A DNA stretch of 64,000 nt from Bradyrhizobium sp. RD5-C2 (GCF_019972155.1 NZ_BOVL01000010.1:215985-279984), one strand, 5' to 3'; positions 8,641 to 18,201 are shown, counted from the first letter of the stretch. Notes: generated by a model not told the origin, from the sequence alone. Numbers and translations are program-made.

Positions 8641-9666
8641 ATGAAGACGACCAAGTTCTGGACGATCCTGCTCGCCGGGGTGACGCTCGCCGCGGTGCCG
8701 TTCGCGGCATCGGCGCAGGAGGAAGGTACCAAGGCCGGGCGCGAGCTGCGCGCCGCCTACGACAAGTCGCTGCAGGGCAAGACCGTCGCCTATCTGCCGA
8801 TCGCGCTCGGCGTGCCGCTGTCCGACGAATGGGGCCGCGTGGTGCAGGAAGAGGCCGAGTGGCGCGGCATGAAATACATCGTGCGCGACCCCAACAACAA
8901 TCCATCGGCAATGCAGCAGGCGCTGACCGCGCTGGTCGACCAGAAGCCCGACGTCCTGATCGTGCAGAATCCGAGCGTGACACTGCTGATGAAGGATCTG
9001 AAGCGCGCCGAGGCCCAGGGCACCCATGTGATCCAGGTCAACATGGCCTCCAACTACAAGTCCGGCGCCTTTGTCGGCGTCGACTGGCGCGAGATCGGCC
9101 GGATGCTGGCGAACGAAGCCGTCAAGGCCTGCGGCACCGGCTCCGGCAAATCGGGCAAGGTGCAGATCGTGCAGGGCGAATTGACCGCAGCCGCCAGCGT
9201 CGATCAGGTTGGCGCCATCATGGATGTCCTGAACAAGGATCCCAACATCAAGGTGGTGTCGAACCAGGCAGCGAACTGGGACGCCAACACCGCGCTCAAC
9301 ATCACCGCCACCGTGATCCAGCAGCATCCTGATCTCTGCGCCTCGATCGGATTCTGGGGCATCATGGAATCGGGCGCCGCGCAGGCGATCCGCAATGCCG
9401 GCAAGATCGACGACGTGAAGGTGTTCGCCTCGGGTGAGGGCTCGCAGCTCGATTGCGACCAGGTCACGTCAGGCAATTTCAGCAAGTTCCTCAGCTACAA
9501 GGCAACCGAGCAGGGCCACGACCTGATGTTCGCAGCCGAGACGCTGCTGATGTCCGGCGACAAGCCCGGCTCGAAGAACCTGTCCTATTACACGCGCCCG
9601 ATCTGGATCGATAAGTCGAACGCCTCGCTCGGCGGTACCTGCTTCGCGCTACCCAAGAAAAACTAA
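8641..9666 (+). CDS. Ribose-type ABC transporter substrate-binding protein
   Basis: A 341-residue periplasmic binding protein of the RbsB-like (Peripla_BP_4) type. The Sec signal is at about residues 1-23, ending AASA. Then follow GKTVAYLPIALGVPLSDEWG, the DPNNNPSAMQQALTALVDQKP segment typical of the family (shown with key residues NN and P) and ASIGFWGIMESGAAQAIRNAG. ATG 8641 is chosen because GGAGGAG ends 3 bases before it; an in-frame GTG at 8629 overlaps that site. Followed by a perfect hairpin at 9678-9712, which would help keep this abundant component in excess. Confidence 0.92.
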   Translation: MKTTKFWTILLAGVTLAAVPFAASAQEEGTKAGRELRAAYDKSLQGKTVAYLPIALGVPLSDEWGRVVQEEAEWRGMKYIVRDPNNNPSAMQQALTALVDQKPDVLIVQNPSVTLLMKDLKRAEAQGTHVIQVNMASNYKSGAFVGVDWREIGRMLANEAVKACGTGSGKSGKVQIVQGELTAAASVDQVGAIMDVLNKDPNIKVVSNQAANWDANTALNITATVIQQHPDLCASIGFWGIMESGAAQAIRNAGKIDDVKVFASGEGSQLDCDQVTSGNFSKFLSYKATEQGHDLMFAAETLLMSGDKPGSKNLSYYTRPIWIDKSNASLGGTCFALPKKN

Positions 9667-9677
9667 CAAGGCGCGAG

Positions 9678-9712
9678 ACAGCCGGCGCGGGGGGCATTCC
9701 CGCGCCGGCTGT
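9678..9712 (+). other. Strong intercistronic hairpin after the binding-protein gene
   Basis: Perfect 14-bp inverted repeat (arms ACAGCCGGCGCGGG and its complement) with a 7-base loop, starting 11 bases after the binding-protein stop. No T-run follows, so it is more likely an mRNA-stabilising or partially attenuating element within the operon than a full terminator. Confidence 0.75.
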
Positions 9713-9764
9713 ATCACGGGTCAGAATCCGGAGACGTTGAAACCGGATCAGGAGTGCTTTGGCG

Positions 9765-11903
9765 ATGTCGATGGCAGTTGATTCCTTTTCCGCTTCGGTG
9801 CGGCGGTTCTCACCCCGGCTCCTGCTGTCGGAGCTGTTGCTGAAACAGTGGTTCGAGCCGGTCGTTCCCTTCACCGTGATGATCGGGCTGTGGGCGTATT
9901 TCGCGCTCACCATTCCCGACTATGCCTCGGTGCAGAACTCGGTCTCGCTGCTGCGGCTATTCGCCGAATTCGGCTTTGTCGCGCTCGCGATGGGCTTCTG
10001 CCTCGTCACCGGCGGCATCGACCTGTCGGTCGGCGCGATCTTCGCCCTGTGCAATTTCGCGGCGCTCTACTTCCTGCTGGTGCGCGAATGGCCGGTCGGG
10101 CTTGCCGTGCCGGCGACGCTTCTGGTCGGCGCGGTGCTCGGCAGCATCAACGGCTTTTTGATCGGCTTTCTCAAGACGCGGCCGTTCCTGACCACGCTGG
10201 TGACGCTGATCATCCTGCGCGCCTCGGTCAATCTGCTCAACACCAGCTACGCCCAGGTGTTTGCGACCAATTCGGTCGAGAGCGACGCCTGGGATTTCAT
10301 CGGCGGTGGCAGCGTGCTCGGCATTCCCGTCAATGCGGCGACGCTGTTCGTGGTGCTTTTGATCTGCCACATCTTCCTGTCGCGCTCGCGTTATGGCTGG
10401 CATCTCACCGCGATCGGCGCCAGCCGCAAGGCCGCGCGCCATGCCGGCATCCGCGTCCGGTTGATGCTGTTCATGACCTATGTGCTGTCGGGCTCGCTGT
10501 GCGCGGCGAGCGGCATCTTCTACGCAGCACGTCAGGCCTCCACGGATTCCACCACCGGCGTGGGCTGGGAATTCCAGGCGCTGACCGCCGTGGTGCTCGG
10601 CGGCGTGTCGCTGGCCGGCGGCAAGGGCACGGTGTGGCGGGCGATGATCGGCGCGCTGATCATCTTCCTCTTGATCAACGGCCTCGTGCGCATGGGCATC
10701 CCGGGTTACGTCACTTCGGCGGTAACCGGCATGATCCTGCTCGCCGCCGTCGGCATCGACGTCAAATGGTCGAAGAACCGCGGCAAGGCGATCCAGAAGA
10801 TCTACGTCAATCCGGCCTTCGTGCCACTGGCGTCGGCGCCGGCGGTGCAGCCCGGCGCGGCCTCGCCTTACGCGCAGAACGACCGGCTGATCAACGCGCA
10901 GGCGATCGGCGTCGATCAGGTCGAGGGGCCCGAGGATGTCATCCTCGATCGTCAGGGCCGGCTCTACGGCTCGACCCGCGACGGCAATGTGATCCGATTC
11001 TCCGGGCCTGACTTCAAGACCCGCGAGGTGTTCGCCCATATCGGCGGCCGGCCGCTCGGCATGCAGTTCGATCGCGACGAGAATCTGATCGTCGCCGTCG
11101 CCGGCATGGGCGTCTACGGCATCGCGCCCGACGGCCGCATCTTCAAGGTCACCGACGAGACCAACCGCACCTGGTACAAGCTGAATGATGACTCCCGCCT
11201 GCGCATGGCCGACGATCTCGACATCGCGCCCGACGGCAAGATCTATTTCAGCGACTGCACCACGCGCTACGAGATGACCACCAACACCCTCGACATCCTC
11301 GAGGGCCGGCCCAACGGCCGCGTGGTCTGCTACGATCCGGCGACCAAGACCACGCGCACGGTGATCAACCACTTCTATTTCCCGAACGGGATCTGCGTCT
11401 CCCATGACGGCAAGTCGATCCTGATTGCGTCGACCTCGCTGTGCAAGGTGTTCCGCCACTGGATCGACGGCCCGAACAAGGGCAAGACCGAAGTGCTGAT
11501 GGACGAGTTGCCGGGCAACCCCGACAACATCAACCGCGCTTCCGACGGCACGTATTGGCTGGCGCTGGTCGGCATCCGCACACCAACCTTCGACCTTGCT
11601 GCGCGCAAGCCCGGCTTCCGCCTGCGCATGGTCAAGCAGGTGCCGGCCGACGAGTGGCTGGCGCCCGCGCTCAACCATGGCTGCGTGCTGAAGTTCAACG
11701 AGAAGGGCGAGGCGCTGGAGTCGTGGTGGGACCCGACCGGCATCTCGCATTCGACCCTGACCTCGATGCGCGAGCATCAGGGCTATCTCTATCTCGGCGG
11801 GCTCGAGAACAACCGGATCGGCCGCATCAAGCTCGACGGCGTCGACGACAGCTGGACCGGCTACGATGCCTATTGGGGCGCCAAAAGCAGGGTGACGAAA
11901 TAA
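9765..11903 (+). CDS. Fusion: ribose-type ABC permease 2 + strictosidine-synthase/SMP-30-like propeller
   Basis: A 712-residue two-domain protein. Residues ~1-340 form an RbsC-like permease (TGGIDLSVGAIFALCNFAAL, ITAIGASRKAARHAGIR-type coupling loop, GGVSLAGGKGTVWR). Residues ~375-700 form a six-bladed beta-propeller: EGPEDVILDRQGRLYGSTRD, DDLDIAPDGKIYFSDCTTRY, HFYFPNGICVSHDGKSILIA, LPGNPDNINRASDGTYWLAL. These are hallmarks of the strictosidine-synthase/APMAP/SMP-30 lactonase superfamily. If RbsC topology holds, the C-terminus is cytosolic, so the propeller would meet the substrate as it leaves the channel. ATG 9765 is chosen for its spacing from GGAG at 9751; TTG 9759 is too close. The next gene overlaps its stop (TAATG). 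Confidence 0.92.
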   Translation: MSMAVDSFSASVRRFSPRLLLSELLLKQWFEPVVPFTVMIGLWAYFALTIPDYASVQNSVSLLRLFAEFGFVALAMGFCLVTGGIDLSVGAIFALCNFAALYFLLVREWPVGLAVPATLLVGAVLGSINGFLIGFLKTRPFLTTLVTLIILRASVNLLNTSYAQVFATNSVESDAWDFIGGGSVLGIPVNAATLFVVLLICHIFLSRSRYGWHLTAIGASRKAARHAGIRVRLMLFMTYVLSGSLCAASGIFYAARQASTDSTTGVGWEFQALTAVVLGGVSLAGGKGTVWRAMIGALIIFLLINGLVRMGIPGYVTSAVTGMILLAAVGIDVKWSKNRGKAIQKIYVNPAFVPLASAPAVQPGAASPYAQNDRLINAQAIGVDQVEGPEDVILDRQGRLYGSTRDGNVIRFSGPDFKTREVFAHIGGRPLGMQFDRDENLIVAVAGMGVYGIAPDGRIFKVTDETNRTWYKLNDDSRLRMADDLDIAPDGKIYFSDCTTRYEMTTNTLDILEGRPNGRVVCYDPATKTTRTVINHFYFPNGICVSHDGKSILIASTSLCKVFRHWIDGPNKGKTEVLMDELPGNPDNINRASDGTYWLALVGIRTPTFDLAARKPGFRLRMVKQVPADEWLAPALNHGCVLKFNEKGEALESWWDPTGISHSTLTSMREHQGYLYLGGLENNRIGRIKLDGVDDSWTGYDAYWGAKSRVTK

Positions 11904-13024
11904 TGGGATTTTTCGATCATCTGCTGCGCGATATCCGCAGCGTCACCGACCGCGACGGCGGCCAGAACGCGATCCCGCCGCTCGATGGCGCGATGAGCCC
12001 GAACGACCGGCTCGACACCGCGGTGCCGATCGGCGAGCCGCTGCCCGGAATCGACGACGTCATCGCCGCTGGCGACGGCGCGATCTATGTCTCCGCCGGC
12101 CGCCAGGTGCTGAAGCTCACCGGTGCGGATTTCGCGACCCGCACGGTTGTCGCCGAGTTCGAGGATGATGCCGGCGGGCTCGCGCTGCATCCGGACGGCC
12201 GCCTTTTGGTCTGCGTTGCGGGCAGGGGGCTTGCCGCGATCGATCCCGCAAAACCCGCGCCGCGTTGGCTGGAGGCTGCCGGCGGCAGCGCGCTCACGGG
12301 GCTGTTGTCGGTCACGGCGGCGCCCGATGGCCGCATCTATGCCGTCGAAGGCGGCGCCGGCCGCCGCCCGGGCGAGTGGCGGCACGATCTGATGGAGAAG
12401 CGCGCCGGCGGTCGCCTGATCAGCTGCGGCACCGGCCTCGACGATCCGCAGGTACTGCTGCGCGATCTGCCATATCCCTACGGCGTGATGGTCTCCGCCG
12501 ACGGCAAGAGCCTGTGGCTCACCGAGAGCTGGGCGCATCGCCTCAGCCGGTTCGCGCTAGCTGGCACGGGCCTCGGTCCGCGCGAGACCGTCGCCGCCAA
12601 CATGGCGGGCTATCCGGCACGGCTGCATTCGGACGGCCATGGCGGGGCGCTGCTCGGCGTGTTCGCGCGCCGCACCCATCTGATCGAATTCGTGCTCAAG
12701 GAAGACGATTTCCGCGAGGAGATGATGGCGACGATGCCGCCCGATTACTGGGTCGCGCCGGCGCTGGTCGGCGGCAGCGATTGCCTGGAGCCGATGCAGA
12801 TCGGCAGCGTCAAGGCGCTCGGCATCCAGAAGCCATGGGCGCCGCCGCGCTCCTATGGCCTGCTCGTGCATCTCGATGCCGAAGGCGAGGCCAGCGACAG
12901 CCTGCACAGCCGCGCCGGTGGCCGCTTCCACGGCATCACCGCTGCCTGCGCGACGCCCTCGGGCATCGTGATCGCTGCGCGCGGCGCCGGGCGACTGCTG
13001 CGCTACACGGGAGAGCTGCGATGA
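11903..13024 (+). CDS. SMP-30/strictosidine-synthase-like beta-propeller protein
   Basis: A 373-residue soluble propeller, a diverged partner of the propeller half of the preceding fusion. Visible blade motifs are GAIYVSAGRQVLKLTG, GGLALHPDGRLLVCVAGRGL, PYGVMVSADGKSLWLTESWA and GGRFHGITAACATPSGIVIA. No signal peptide, so cytosolic. The family includes metal-dependent lactonases (gluconolactonase, SMP-30) and strictosidine synthases; the substrate is unknown. Its ATG overlaps the previous stop by one base and its stop overlaps the next ATG (ATGA), showing tight translational coupling. It probably acts on the same imported compound as the fused domain. Confidence 0.87.
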   Translation: MGFFDHLLRDIRSVTDRDGGQNAIPPLDGAMSPNDRLDTAVPIGEPLPGIDDVIAAGDGAIYVSAGRQVLKLTGADFATRTVVAEFEDDAGGLALHPDGRLLVCVAGRGLAAIDPAKPAPRWLEAAGGSALTGLLSVTAAPDGRIYAVEGGAGRRPGEWRHDLMEKRAGGRLISCGTGLDDPQVLLRDLPYPYGVMVSADGKSLWLTESWAHRLSRFALAGTGLGPRETVAANMAGYPARLHSDGHGGALLGVFARRTHLIEFVLKEDDFREEMMATMPPDYWVAPALVGGSDCLEPMQIGSVKALGIQKPWAPPRSYGLLVHLDAEGEASDSLHSRAGGRFHGITAACATPSGIVIAARGAGRLLRYTGELR

Positions 13025-14559
13025 ATGACGGTGTGACGCAGGCGGCGCCCGCCACCCAGTCCCCAACCCGCGAGCCGGTGCTGCGAATCACGAACGGCTC
13101 CAAGATCTACGGCGGTGTCCACGCCATCGAGGGGGTCAATTTCGATCTCTATCCCGGCGAGGTGCACGCGCTGGTTGGGGAGAACGGCGCCGGCAAGTCG
13201 ACGCTGTGCAAGGCGATCGCGGGTGCGATCAATCTCACCTCCGGCGACTACCTGCTGGACGGCAAGCCCGCCAATTTCGAGCAGCCGCGCGACGCGCTCG
13301 ATGCCGGCATCTGCATGGTCTATCAGGAGACCAGCCTGGTGCCGACCATGACCGCGGCGCAGAACATCGAGCTCGGCAACGAGAAGCTGCTGACGCGCTT
13401 CCGCACGCTGAACATCCAGGCCCAGCAGCTGTTGCAGTCGCTCAATTTCCACGTCGACCCCGCGACGCCGGTGGCGCTGCTCGGCACCGCCAAGAAGCAG
13501 ATGGTGGAGATCGCGCGCGCGATCTACAACAAGGCGCGCATCATCATTTTCGACGAGCCGACCGCATCGCTGACGCCTGAGGAGATCGTCCACTTCTTCC
13601 ACCTTGTGCGCGATTTGCGCGCCCGCGGGGTCTCGATCATCTACATCTCCCATGCGCTGGAGGAATCGCTGCAGATCGCCGACCGCATCACCGTGCTGCG
13701 CGACGGCAAGCTGGTGATCACGGCGCCCGCCAAGCAGCTCACCCGCGATGCGCTGGTGCAGCATATGGTCGGGCGCGAGGTGGCGCAGGCCGTCTATGGC
13801 GGAAGAGCGAAGACCCATCAGCGCCGCGAGAAGGTGCTGACGGTCGAGAACGTCACCATGGGCATGGCGGTCAAGAACATGTCGTTCTCGGTTTATGCCG
13901 GCGAGGTGGTCGGCATTGCCGGTCTGATCGGCTCCGGCCGCACCGAGATCGCCAAGATCGTCTATGGCGCGCTGAAACGCAATCTGGTCAATGGCGGCAC
14001 GATCCGGCTGCGCGGCAAGCCGATCCGCTATCGCGTGCCGCGGCAGGCGATCAATGACGGCATCGCCTACATCACCGAGGACCGCAAGGCCAACGGCTTC
14101 TTCGAGACCATGGTGGTCGACGACAACGTCTATATCGGCAGCCTCGCCACGCGGAAGGGCTGGAGCTTGCTGCTGTCGCGCGCCAGGCGCAGCAAGCTCG
14201 CCAGTTACTGGGTCGACCGGCTCAAGATCAGCGCGCTGCAACGCAAGGCGCGGATCGTCGAGCTGTCCGGCGGCAACCAGCAGAAGGTGGTGCTGGCCAA
14301 GACCCTGGTGCAGGAACCGTCGATCATCTTCTTCGATGAGCCGACCCGCGGCGTCGACGTCGGTACCATCCCGCACATCCACGGCGAAATCCGCCGCCTC
14401 GCCGACGAGGGCAAGGCGGTGGTGGTGATCTCGTCCTATCTGCCGGAGATCCTCGCCGTCTCCGACCGCATCCTGGTCGCCCGCACTGGCCGCATCGTCG
14501 CCGAGTTTGATGCGGCGGACGCGACCCAGGACAAGATCCTGTACGCCGCGGTGCATTGA
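13021..14559 (+). CDS. Ribose-type ABC transporter ATP-binding protein
   Basis: A 512-residue double-ATPase of the RbsA/MglA type. Domain 1 has Walker A GENGAGKST, a degenerate signature region (LGTAKKQMVEIARAIY) and Walker B IIIFDEPTASLT. Domain 2 lacks a true Walker A (GLIGSGRTEIAK) but keeps LSGGNQQKV and FFDEPTRGVDVG, the normal asymmetry of this family. It ends the operon permease-binding protein-permease/propeller-propeller-ATPase and overlaps the previous gene by 4 bases. Confidence 0.94.
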   Translation: MNDGVTQAAPATQSPTREPVLRITNGSKIYGGVHAIEGVNFDLYPGEVHALVGENGAGKSTLCKAIAGAINLTSGDYLLDGKPANFEQPRDALDAGICMVYQETSLVPTMTAAQNIELGNEKLLTRFRTLNIQAQQLLQSLNFHVDPATPVALLGTAKKQMVEIARAIYNKARIIIFDEPTASLTPEEIVHFFHLVRDLRARGVSIIYISHALEESLQIADRITVLRDGKLVITAPAKQLTRDALVQHMVGREVAQAVYGGRAKTHQRREKVLTVENVTMGMAVKNMSFSVYAGEVVGIAGLIGSGRTEIAKIVYGALKRNLVNGGTIRLRGKPIRYRVPRQAINDGIAYITEDRKANGFFETMVVDDNVYIGSLATRKGWSLLLSRARRSKLASYWVDRLKISALQRKARIVELSGGNQQKVVLAKTLVQEPSIIFFDEPTRGVDVGTIPHIHGEIRRLADEGKAVVVISSYLPEILAVSDRILVARTGRIVAEFDAADATQDKILYAAVH

Positions 14560-14583
14560 GGGCGCGCGCGACGTCTCTCCGCT

Positions 14584-14686
14584 GTCATTCCGGGGCTCGC
14601 GAAGCGAGAGCCTGGAATCCATTTCGCCGCACATGATGCGGCCTGATGGATTCCGGGCTCAGCCCTTTGGGCTGCCCCGGAATGAC
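14584..14686. repeat. Palindromic intergenic repeat, family 1 (GTCATTCCGGGG type)
   Basis: The outer arms GTCATTCCGGGGC (14584) and GCCCCGGAATGAC (ends 14686) are exact reverse complements; inner pairs (TGGAATCCAT / ATGGATTCC) continue the long hairpin. This is a dispersed noncoding repeat common in Bradyrhizobium-like genomes. The stretch 14560-15098 has no gene; it holds this repeat, two further repeat types and the operator/promoter of the next operon. Confidence 0.85.
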
Positions 14687-14809
14687 GAGCAGCGAGATAA
14701 GTAGGGCAGATTGCGCCTTCCGCCTTCGCTCGTTGAGCTACGGCGGACGTGGTCGGCTAATCCGCCCTTGATGTCGACACATGCGCGTCGGCGGCGCCTC
14801 ATCCTCGAT

Positions 14810-14931
14810 GTCGTCCCGGCGAAGGCCGGGACCCATAACCACAATTTGTCATTATTGCGCGTTGCTGGAACGACGAGTCCCGCCGGCAAGGCCTGCTGCG
14901 GCGTATGGGTCCCGGCCTGCGCCGGGACGAC
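14810..14931. repeat. Palindromic intergenic repeat, family 2 (GTCGTCCCGGC type)
   Basis: Arms GTCGTCCCGGCGAAGGCCGGG (shown up to the last G: two nested half-hairpins) at the left and GGTCCCGGCCTGCGCCGGGAC with GAC at the right, with CCCATA and TATGGG inner pairing. Each end is itself a small hairpin, the usual structure of this dispersed repeat family. Confidence 0.82.
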
Positions 14932-14957
14932 AGCAATGGATGAGCCGACAACCACCC

Positions 14958-14987
14958 TTGACAATTATTTTAAGTATAAAATAATAT
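14958..14987 (+). promoter_or_regulatory. Promoter with MarR-type operator dyad (copy 1)
   Basis: A consensus -35 TTGACA (14958-14963) is followed after 18 bases by TAATAT (14982-14987). Between them and overlapping the -10 lies a perfect dyad, ATTATTTTA-N4-TAAAATAAT (14964-14985). A repressor bound there would block RNA polymerase. The same dyad recurs at 24391-24412 and, diverged, twice upstream of the MarR gene. Confidence 0.75.
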
Positions 14988-15028
14988 GCCGTATCGGCTG
15001 GCAGGGAAACTGACCCCGGCCGAAGCCA

Positions 15029-15077
15029 GAGCATGATCCGGAAAAGTGGCACCCGGTTTTCCGACGCGATCATGCTC
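15029..15077. repeat. Dispersed AGCATGATC repeat
   Basis: Arms GAGCATGATC (15029-15038) and GATCATGCTC (15068-15077) are exact reverse complements, with internal CCGGAAAAGTG and CGGTTTTCCG pairing. This short hairpin repeat is widespread between genes in Rhizobiales. It lies between the promoter at 14958 and the start of the monooxygenase gene, so it sits in the 5' leader; in-frame ATG/TTG-like codons inside it should not be used as the gene start. Confidence 0.88.
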
Positions 15078-15098
15078 AAACGGAAAGGCGAGAACGCC

Positions 15099-17414
15099 AT
15101 GCGCATCGTTTGCATTGGAGGCGGGCCGGCCGGGCTCTACTTCGGCATCCTGATGAAGATGCTGGATCCCACGCATGTCATCTCCGTGGTCGAGCGCAAC
15201 CGGCCCTACGACACGTTCGGCTTCGGCGTGGTGTTCTCCGATGCGACCATGGACAACATGCGCAAATGGGACCCGGTCACCGCTGATACGATCGAGCAGG
15301 CCTTCAACCATTGGGACGACATCGAGGTCCTGATCAAGGGCCGCCGGATGCGCACCACCGGCCACGGCTTCGTCGGTATCGGCCGCAAGCGGCTGCTCAA
15401 CATCCTGCAGGCGCGCGCCGAGGAGCTCGGCGTCGAATTGATCTTCGAACGCGAGGTCAATTCCGATCTCGAATTCCCCGACGCCGATCTGGTCGTGGCG
15501 TGCGACGGCGTCAACTCGAAGGTTCGCGCAAAATATGCCGAAACCTTCCAGCCCGACATGCTGATGCGGCCGAACCGCTATATCTGGCTCGGCACCGTCA
15601 GGCCGTTCGATGCCTTTACCTTCGATTTCCGCAAGACCGAGCATGGCTGGTTCCAGTCGCACATCTACAAGTTCGAGGAGGGCGCGGCGACCTTCATCGT
15701 CGAGACCACCGAAGAGGCGTATCTCGCCCACGGCCTCGACAAGATGGATCAAGGAGAATCCATCGCGTTTTGCGAGAAGGTGTTCGCTGAGATTCTCGAG
15801 GGGCATCATCTGGTCTCCAACGCGCGGCATCTGCGCGGCTCGGCCTGGCTGTCATTTCCGCGGCTGATCTGCGGCAAGTGGACCGCGTTCAACGGCAGCA
15901 GTCATGTCGTGCTGATGGGCGATGCCGCCCACACCGCGCATTTCGCGATCGGCTCGGGGACCAAACTCGCGCTGGAAGATGCGATCGAGCTCACCAACCA
16001 GTTCAAGATCCACGGCGCAACGAAGGACAGCATTCCCGCCGTGCTGGAGGCTTACGAGGAACTGCGCCGGGTCGATGTGGCGCGGATCCAGAATGCCGCG
16101 CGCAATGCGATGGAATGGTTCGAGGTGGTCGGCTCGCGTTATGCCGATACGCTGGAGCCGGAGCAGTTCATGTATTCGCTGCTGACCCGCTCGCAGCGCA
16201 TCAGCCACGAGAATCTGCGGCTGCGCGACAAGACATGGCTCGAAGGCTATGAGCGCTGGTTCGCCGAGCGCAGCGGCGTGCCGGCCACCAACGAGCGCGC
16301 CACGCCGCCGATGCTGACGCCGTTCCAGATCCGCGGCCTGTCGCTCGCCAACCGGATCATCGTCTCGCCGATGGCGATGTATTCGGCGGAGGAGGGCGTG
16401 CCCAACGACTTCCACCTGGTGCATTTCGGCTCCCGCGCGCTCGGCGGCGCCGGCCTCTTGTTCACCGAGATGACCTGCGTCTCGCCGGAGGCGCGGATCA
16501 CGCCCGGCTGCTGCGGTCTGTGGAACGACGCGCAGGCCGTGGCCTACAAGCGCATCGTCGAGTTCGTGCATCGCAATTCGCAAGCCAGGATCGGCATCCA
16601 GCTCGGCCATGCCGGCCGCAAGGGCTCGACGCGCGTCGCCTGGGAAGGCATGGACGAACCGCTGCCTGACCATAACTGGCCGCTGGTATCGGCCTCGCCG
16701 GTGCCTTATCTGCCCGACGGCCAGATCCCGGAGCCGATGAGCCGCGCCGAGATGGACGAGGTGCGCGACCAGTTCGTTGCCGCCGCCAGGCGCGCCGCCA
16801 GCGCCGGCTTCGATATTCTGGAGGTGCACTGCGCCCACGGCTATCTGCTGTCGAGCTTCCTGTCGCCGCTGACCAACCGCCGCACCGACGACTATGGCGG
16901 ATCGATCGAGAACCGCGCGCGTTATCCGCTGGAAGTGTTCCGTGCGATCCGCGCGGTGTGGCCGGAGGACAAGCCGATGTCGGTCCGCCTGTCCTGTCAC
17001 GATTGGGCCGAGGGCGGCAACACGCCCGAGGATGCGCTGGCCTTCGCAAAACTGTTCAAGGCGGCGGGTGCCGACCTGATCGATTGCTCCTCGGGCCAGG
17101 TCTGGGCCGACGATCATCCGATCTATGGCCGGCTCTACCAGACGCCGTTCGCCGACAAGATCCGCAACGAGGTCGGCATCGCCACCATCGCGGTCGGCGC
17201 GATCTCGGAAGCCGACCACGCCAATTCGATCATCGCCGCCGGACGCGCCGATCTCTGCGCCATCGCGCGGCCGCATCTGGCCGATCCGGCGTGGACGCTG
17301 CATGAGGCCGCGAAGATCGGCATCAAGCAGGTTGCCTGGCCGAAGCAGTATCTGTCGGGCAAGTCGCAATACGAGGCCAATCTCGAACGCGTAGCCGCGG
17401 GAGTGAAGGCATGA
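15099..17414 (+). CDS. Bifunctional 2-aminobenzoyl-CoA (or salicylyl-CoA) monooxygenase/reductase
   Basis: A 771-residue fusion of an FAD aromatic monooxygenase and an Old-Yellow-Enzyme-like reductase. The N-terminal half has [32 protein letters not shown] and [20 protein letters not shown]. The C-terminal half starts near residue 403 ([20 protein letters not shown]) and has [31 protein letters not shown] and [12 protein letters not shown]. This is the architecture of Azoarcus 2-aminobenzoyl-CoA monooxygenase/reductase, which hydroxylates and dearomatises the CoA-activated ring; databases often name relatives salicylyl-CoA 5-hydroxylase. ATG 15099 follows the AGCATGATC repeat and an AAAGGCGAG site. 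First gene of a four-gene operon under the dyad promoter at 14958. Confidence 0.9.
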   Translation: MRIVCIGGGPAGLYFGILMKMLDPTHVISVVERNRPYDTFGFGVVFSDATMDNMRKWDPVTADTIEQAFNHWDDIEVLIKGRRMRTTGHGFVGIGRKRLLNILQARAEELGVELIFEREVNSDLEFPDADLVVACDGVNSKVRAKYAETFQPDMLMRPNRYIWLGTVRPFDAFTFDFRKTEHGWFQSHIYKFEEGAATFIVETTEEAYLAHGLDKMDQGESIAFCEKVFAEILEGHHLVSNARHLRGSAWLSFPRLICGKWTAFNGSSHVVLMGDAAHTAHFAIGSGTKLALEDAIELTNQFKIHGATKDSIPAVLEAYEELRRVDVARIQNAARNAMEWFEVVGSRYADTLEPEQFMYSLLTRSQRISHENLRLRDKTWLEGYERWFAERSGVPATNERATPPMLTPFQIRGLSLANRIIVSPMAMYSAEEGVPNDFHLVHFGSRALGGAGLLFTEMTCVSPEARITPGCCGLWNDAQAVAYKRIVEFVHRNSQARIGIQLGHAGRKGSTRVAWEGMDEPLPDHNWPLVSASPVPYLPDGQIPEPMSRAEMDEVRDQFVAAARRAASAGFDILEVHCAHGYLLSSFLSPLTNRRTDDYGGSIENRARYPLEVFRAIRAVWPEDKPMSVRLSCHDWAEGGNTPEDALAFAKLFKAAGADLIDCSSGQVWADDHPIYGRLYQTPFADKIRNEVGIATIAVGAISEADHANSIIAAGRADLCAIARPHLADPAWTLHEAAKIGIKQVAWPKQYLSGKSQYEANLERVAAGVKA

Positions 17415-18190
17415 CAGGGTTCTGGCCCAACGCCCATGCGCTGGTCACGGGTGCCGGTTCCGGCATCGGGGCCGCGACGGCAATCGCGCTCGCAAGAGCC
17501 GGCGTGCGCGTCAGCATCGCCGGACGTCGGATCGACGCACTGAAGGCGACGGCGGCGTTGCTCGGAGCGCACGCGGGCGCCGCCGTTTCGATCGACGCGA
17601 CCGATGAAGCTGCGGTGACCAAAGGCGTCGCGCAGATCGAGGCCGAGGCGGGCCCGATCGACATCCTCGTCAACAATGCCGGCAAGGCCGCCAGCGCGCC
17701 GTTCGACAAGACGAGCGCGGCGCTGTGGGCGGACATGCTGGCGAGCAATCTCTCCAGCGTGTTCCTGGTGACGCATGCGGTGCTGCCTGCCATGGCGCAG
17801 CGCGGCCGTGGGCGGGTGATCAACGTTGCCTCGACCGCCGGTCTCACCGGATACGCCTATGTCTCGGCCTATGTCGCCGCCAAGCACGGCGTCGTCGGCC
17901 TGACGCGTTCGCTGGCGCTGGAATACGCGCGGCGCGGCGTCACCGTGAATGCGGTCTGCCCCGGCTACACCGACACGCCGCTGGTGGCGGATGCGGCCGC
18001 CAACATCGTCGCCAAGACGGGGCGCAGCGAGCAGGAGGCGCGCGCCACGCTCGCCAAGGTCAATCCGATGCAGCGGCTGGTCACGCCGGAGGAGGTCGCC
18101 GACACCATCCTCTGGCTCGCGTCAGAGGGCGCATCGTCAATCAACGGACAAGCCGTCGCGGTCGCCGGCGGTGAAGTCTTTACCGGGTGA
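17411..18190 (+). CDS. SDR family dehydrogenase (probable 3-hydroxyacyl-CoA dehydrogenase)
   Basis: A 259-residue classical SDR: nucleotide motif [22 protein letters not shown], catalytic Ser in [31 protein letters not shown] (Tyr-x-x-x-Lys) and [12 protein letters not shown] overlaps the monooxygenase stop (ATGA). In the CoA-linked anthranilate pathway a dehydrogenase acting on a hydroxyacyl-CoA ring-derived intermediate is needed, and the position supports that role; the exact substrate is inferred. Confidence 0.9.
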   Translation: MTGFWPNAHALVTGAGSGIGAATAIALARAGVRVSIAGRRIDALKATAALLGAHAGAAVSIDATDEAAVTKGVAQIEAEAGPIDILVNNAGKAASAPFDKTSAALWADMLASNLSSVFLVTHAVLPAMAQRGRGRVINVASTAGLTGYAYVSAYVAAKHGVVGLTRSLALEYARRGVTVNAVCPGYTDTPLVADAAANIVAKTGRSEQEARATLAKVNPMQRLVTPEEVADTILWLASEGASSINGQAVAVAGGEVFTG

Positions 18191-18201
18191 AGGAACACAT
18201 C

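Noticed and set aside
9957..11777. 606-codon minus-strand open frame opposite the permease-propeller fusion
   Set aside because: Composition (Asp/His/Arg/Gln rich) and full overlap with a gene of known domains show it to be a codon-bias artefact.
15033..15098. N-terminal extension of the monooxygenase gene (22 codons)
   Set aside because: It lies almost wholly in the AGCATGATC dispersed repeat; the FAD motif start at 15099 matches the family.
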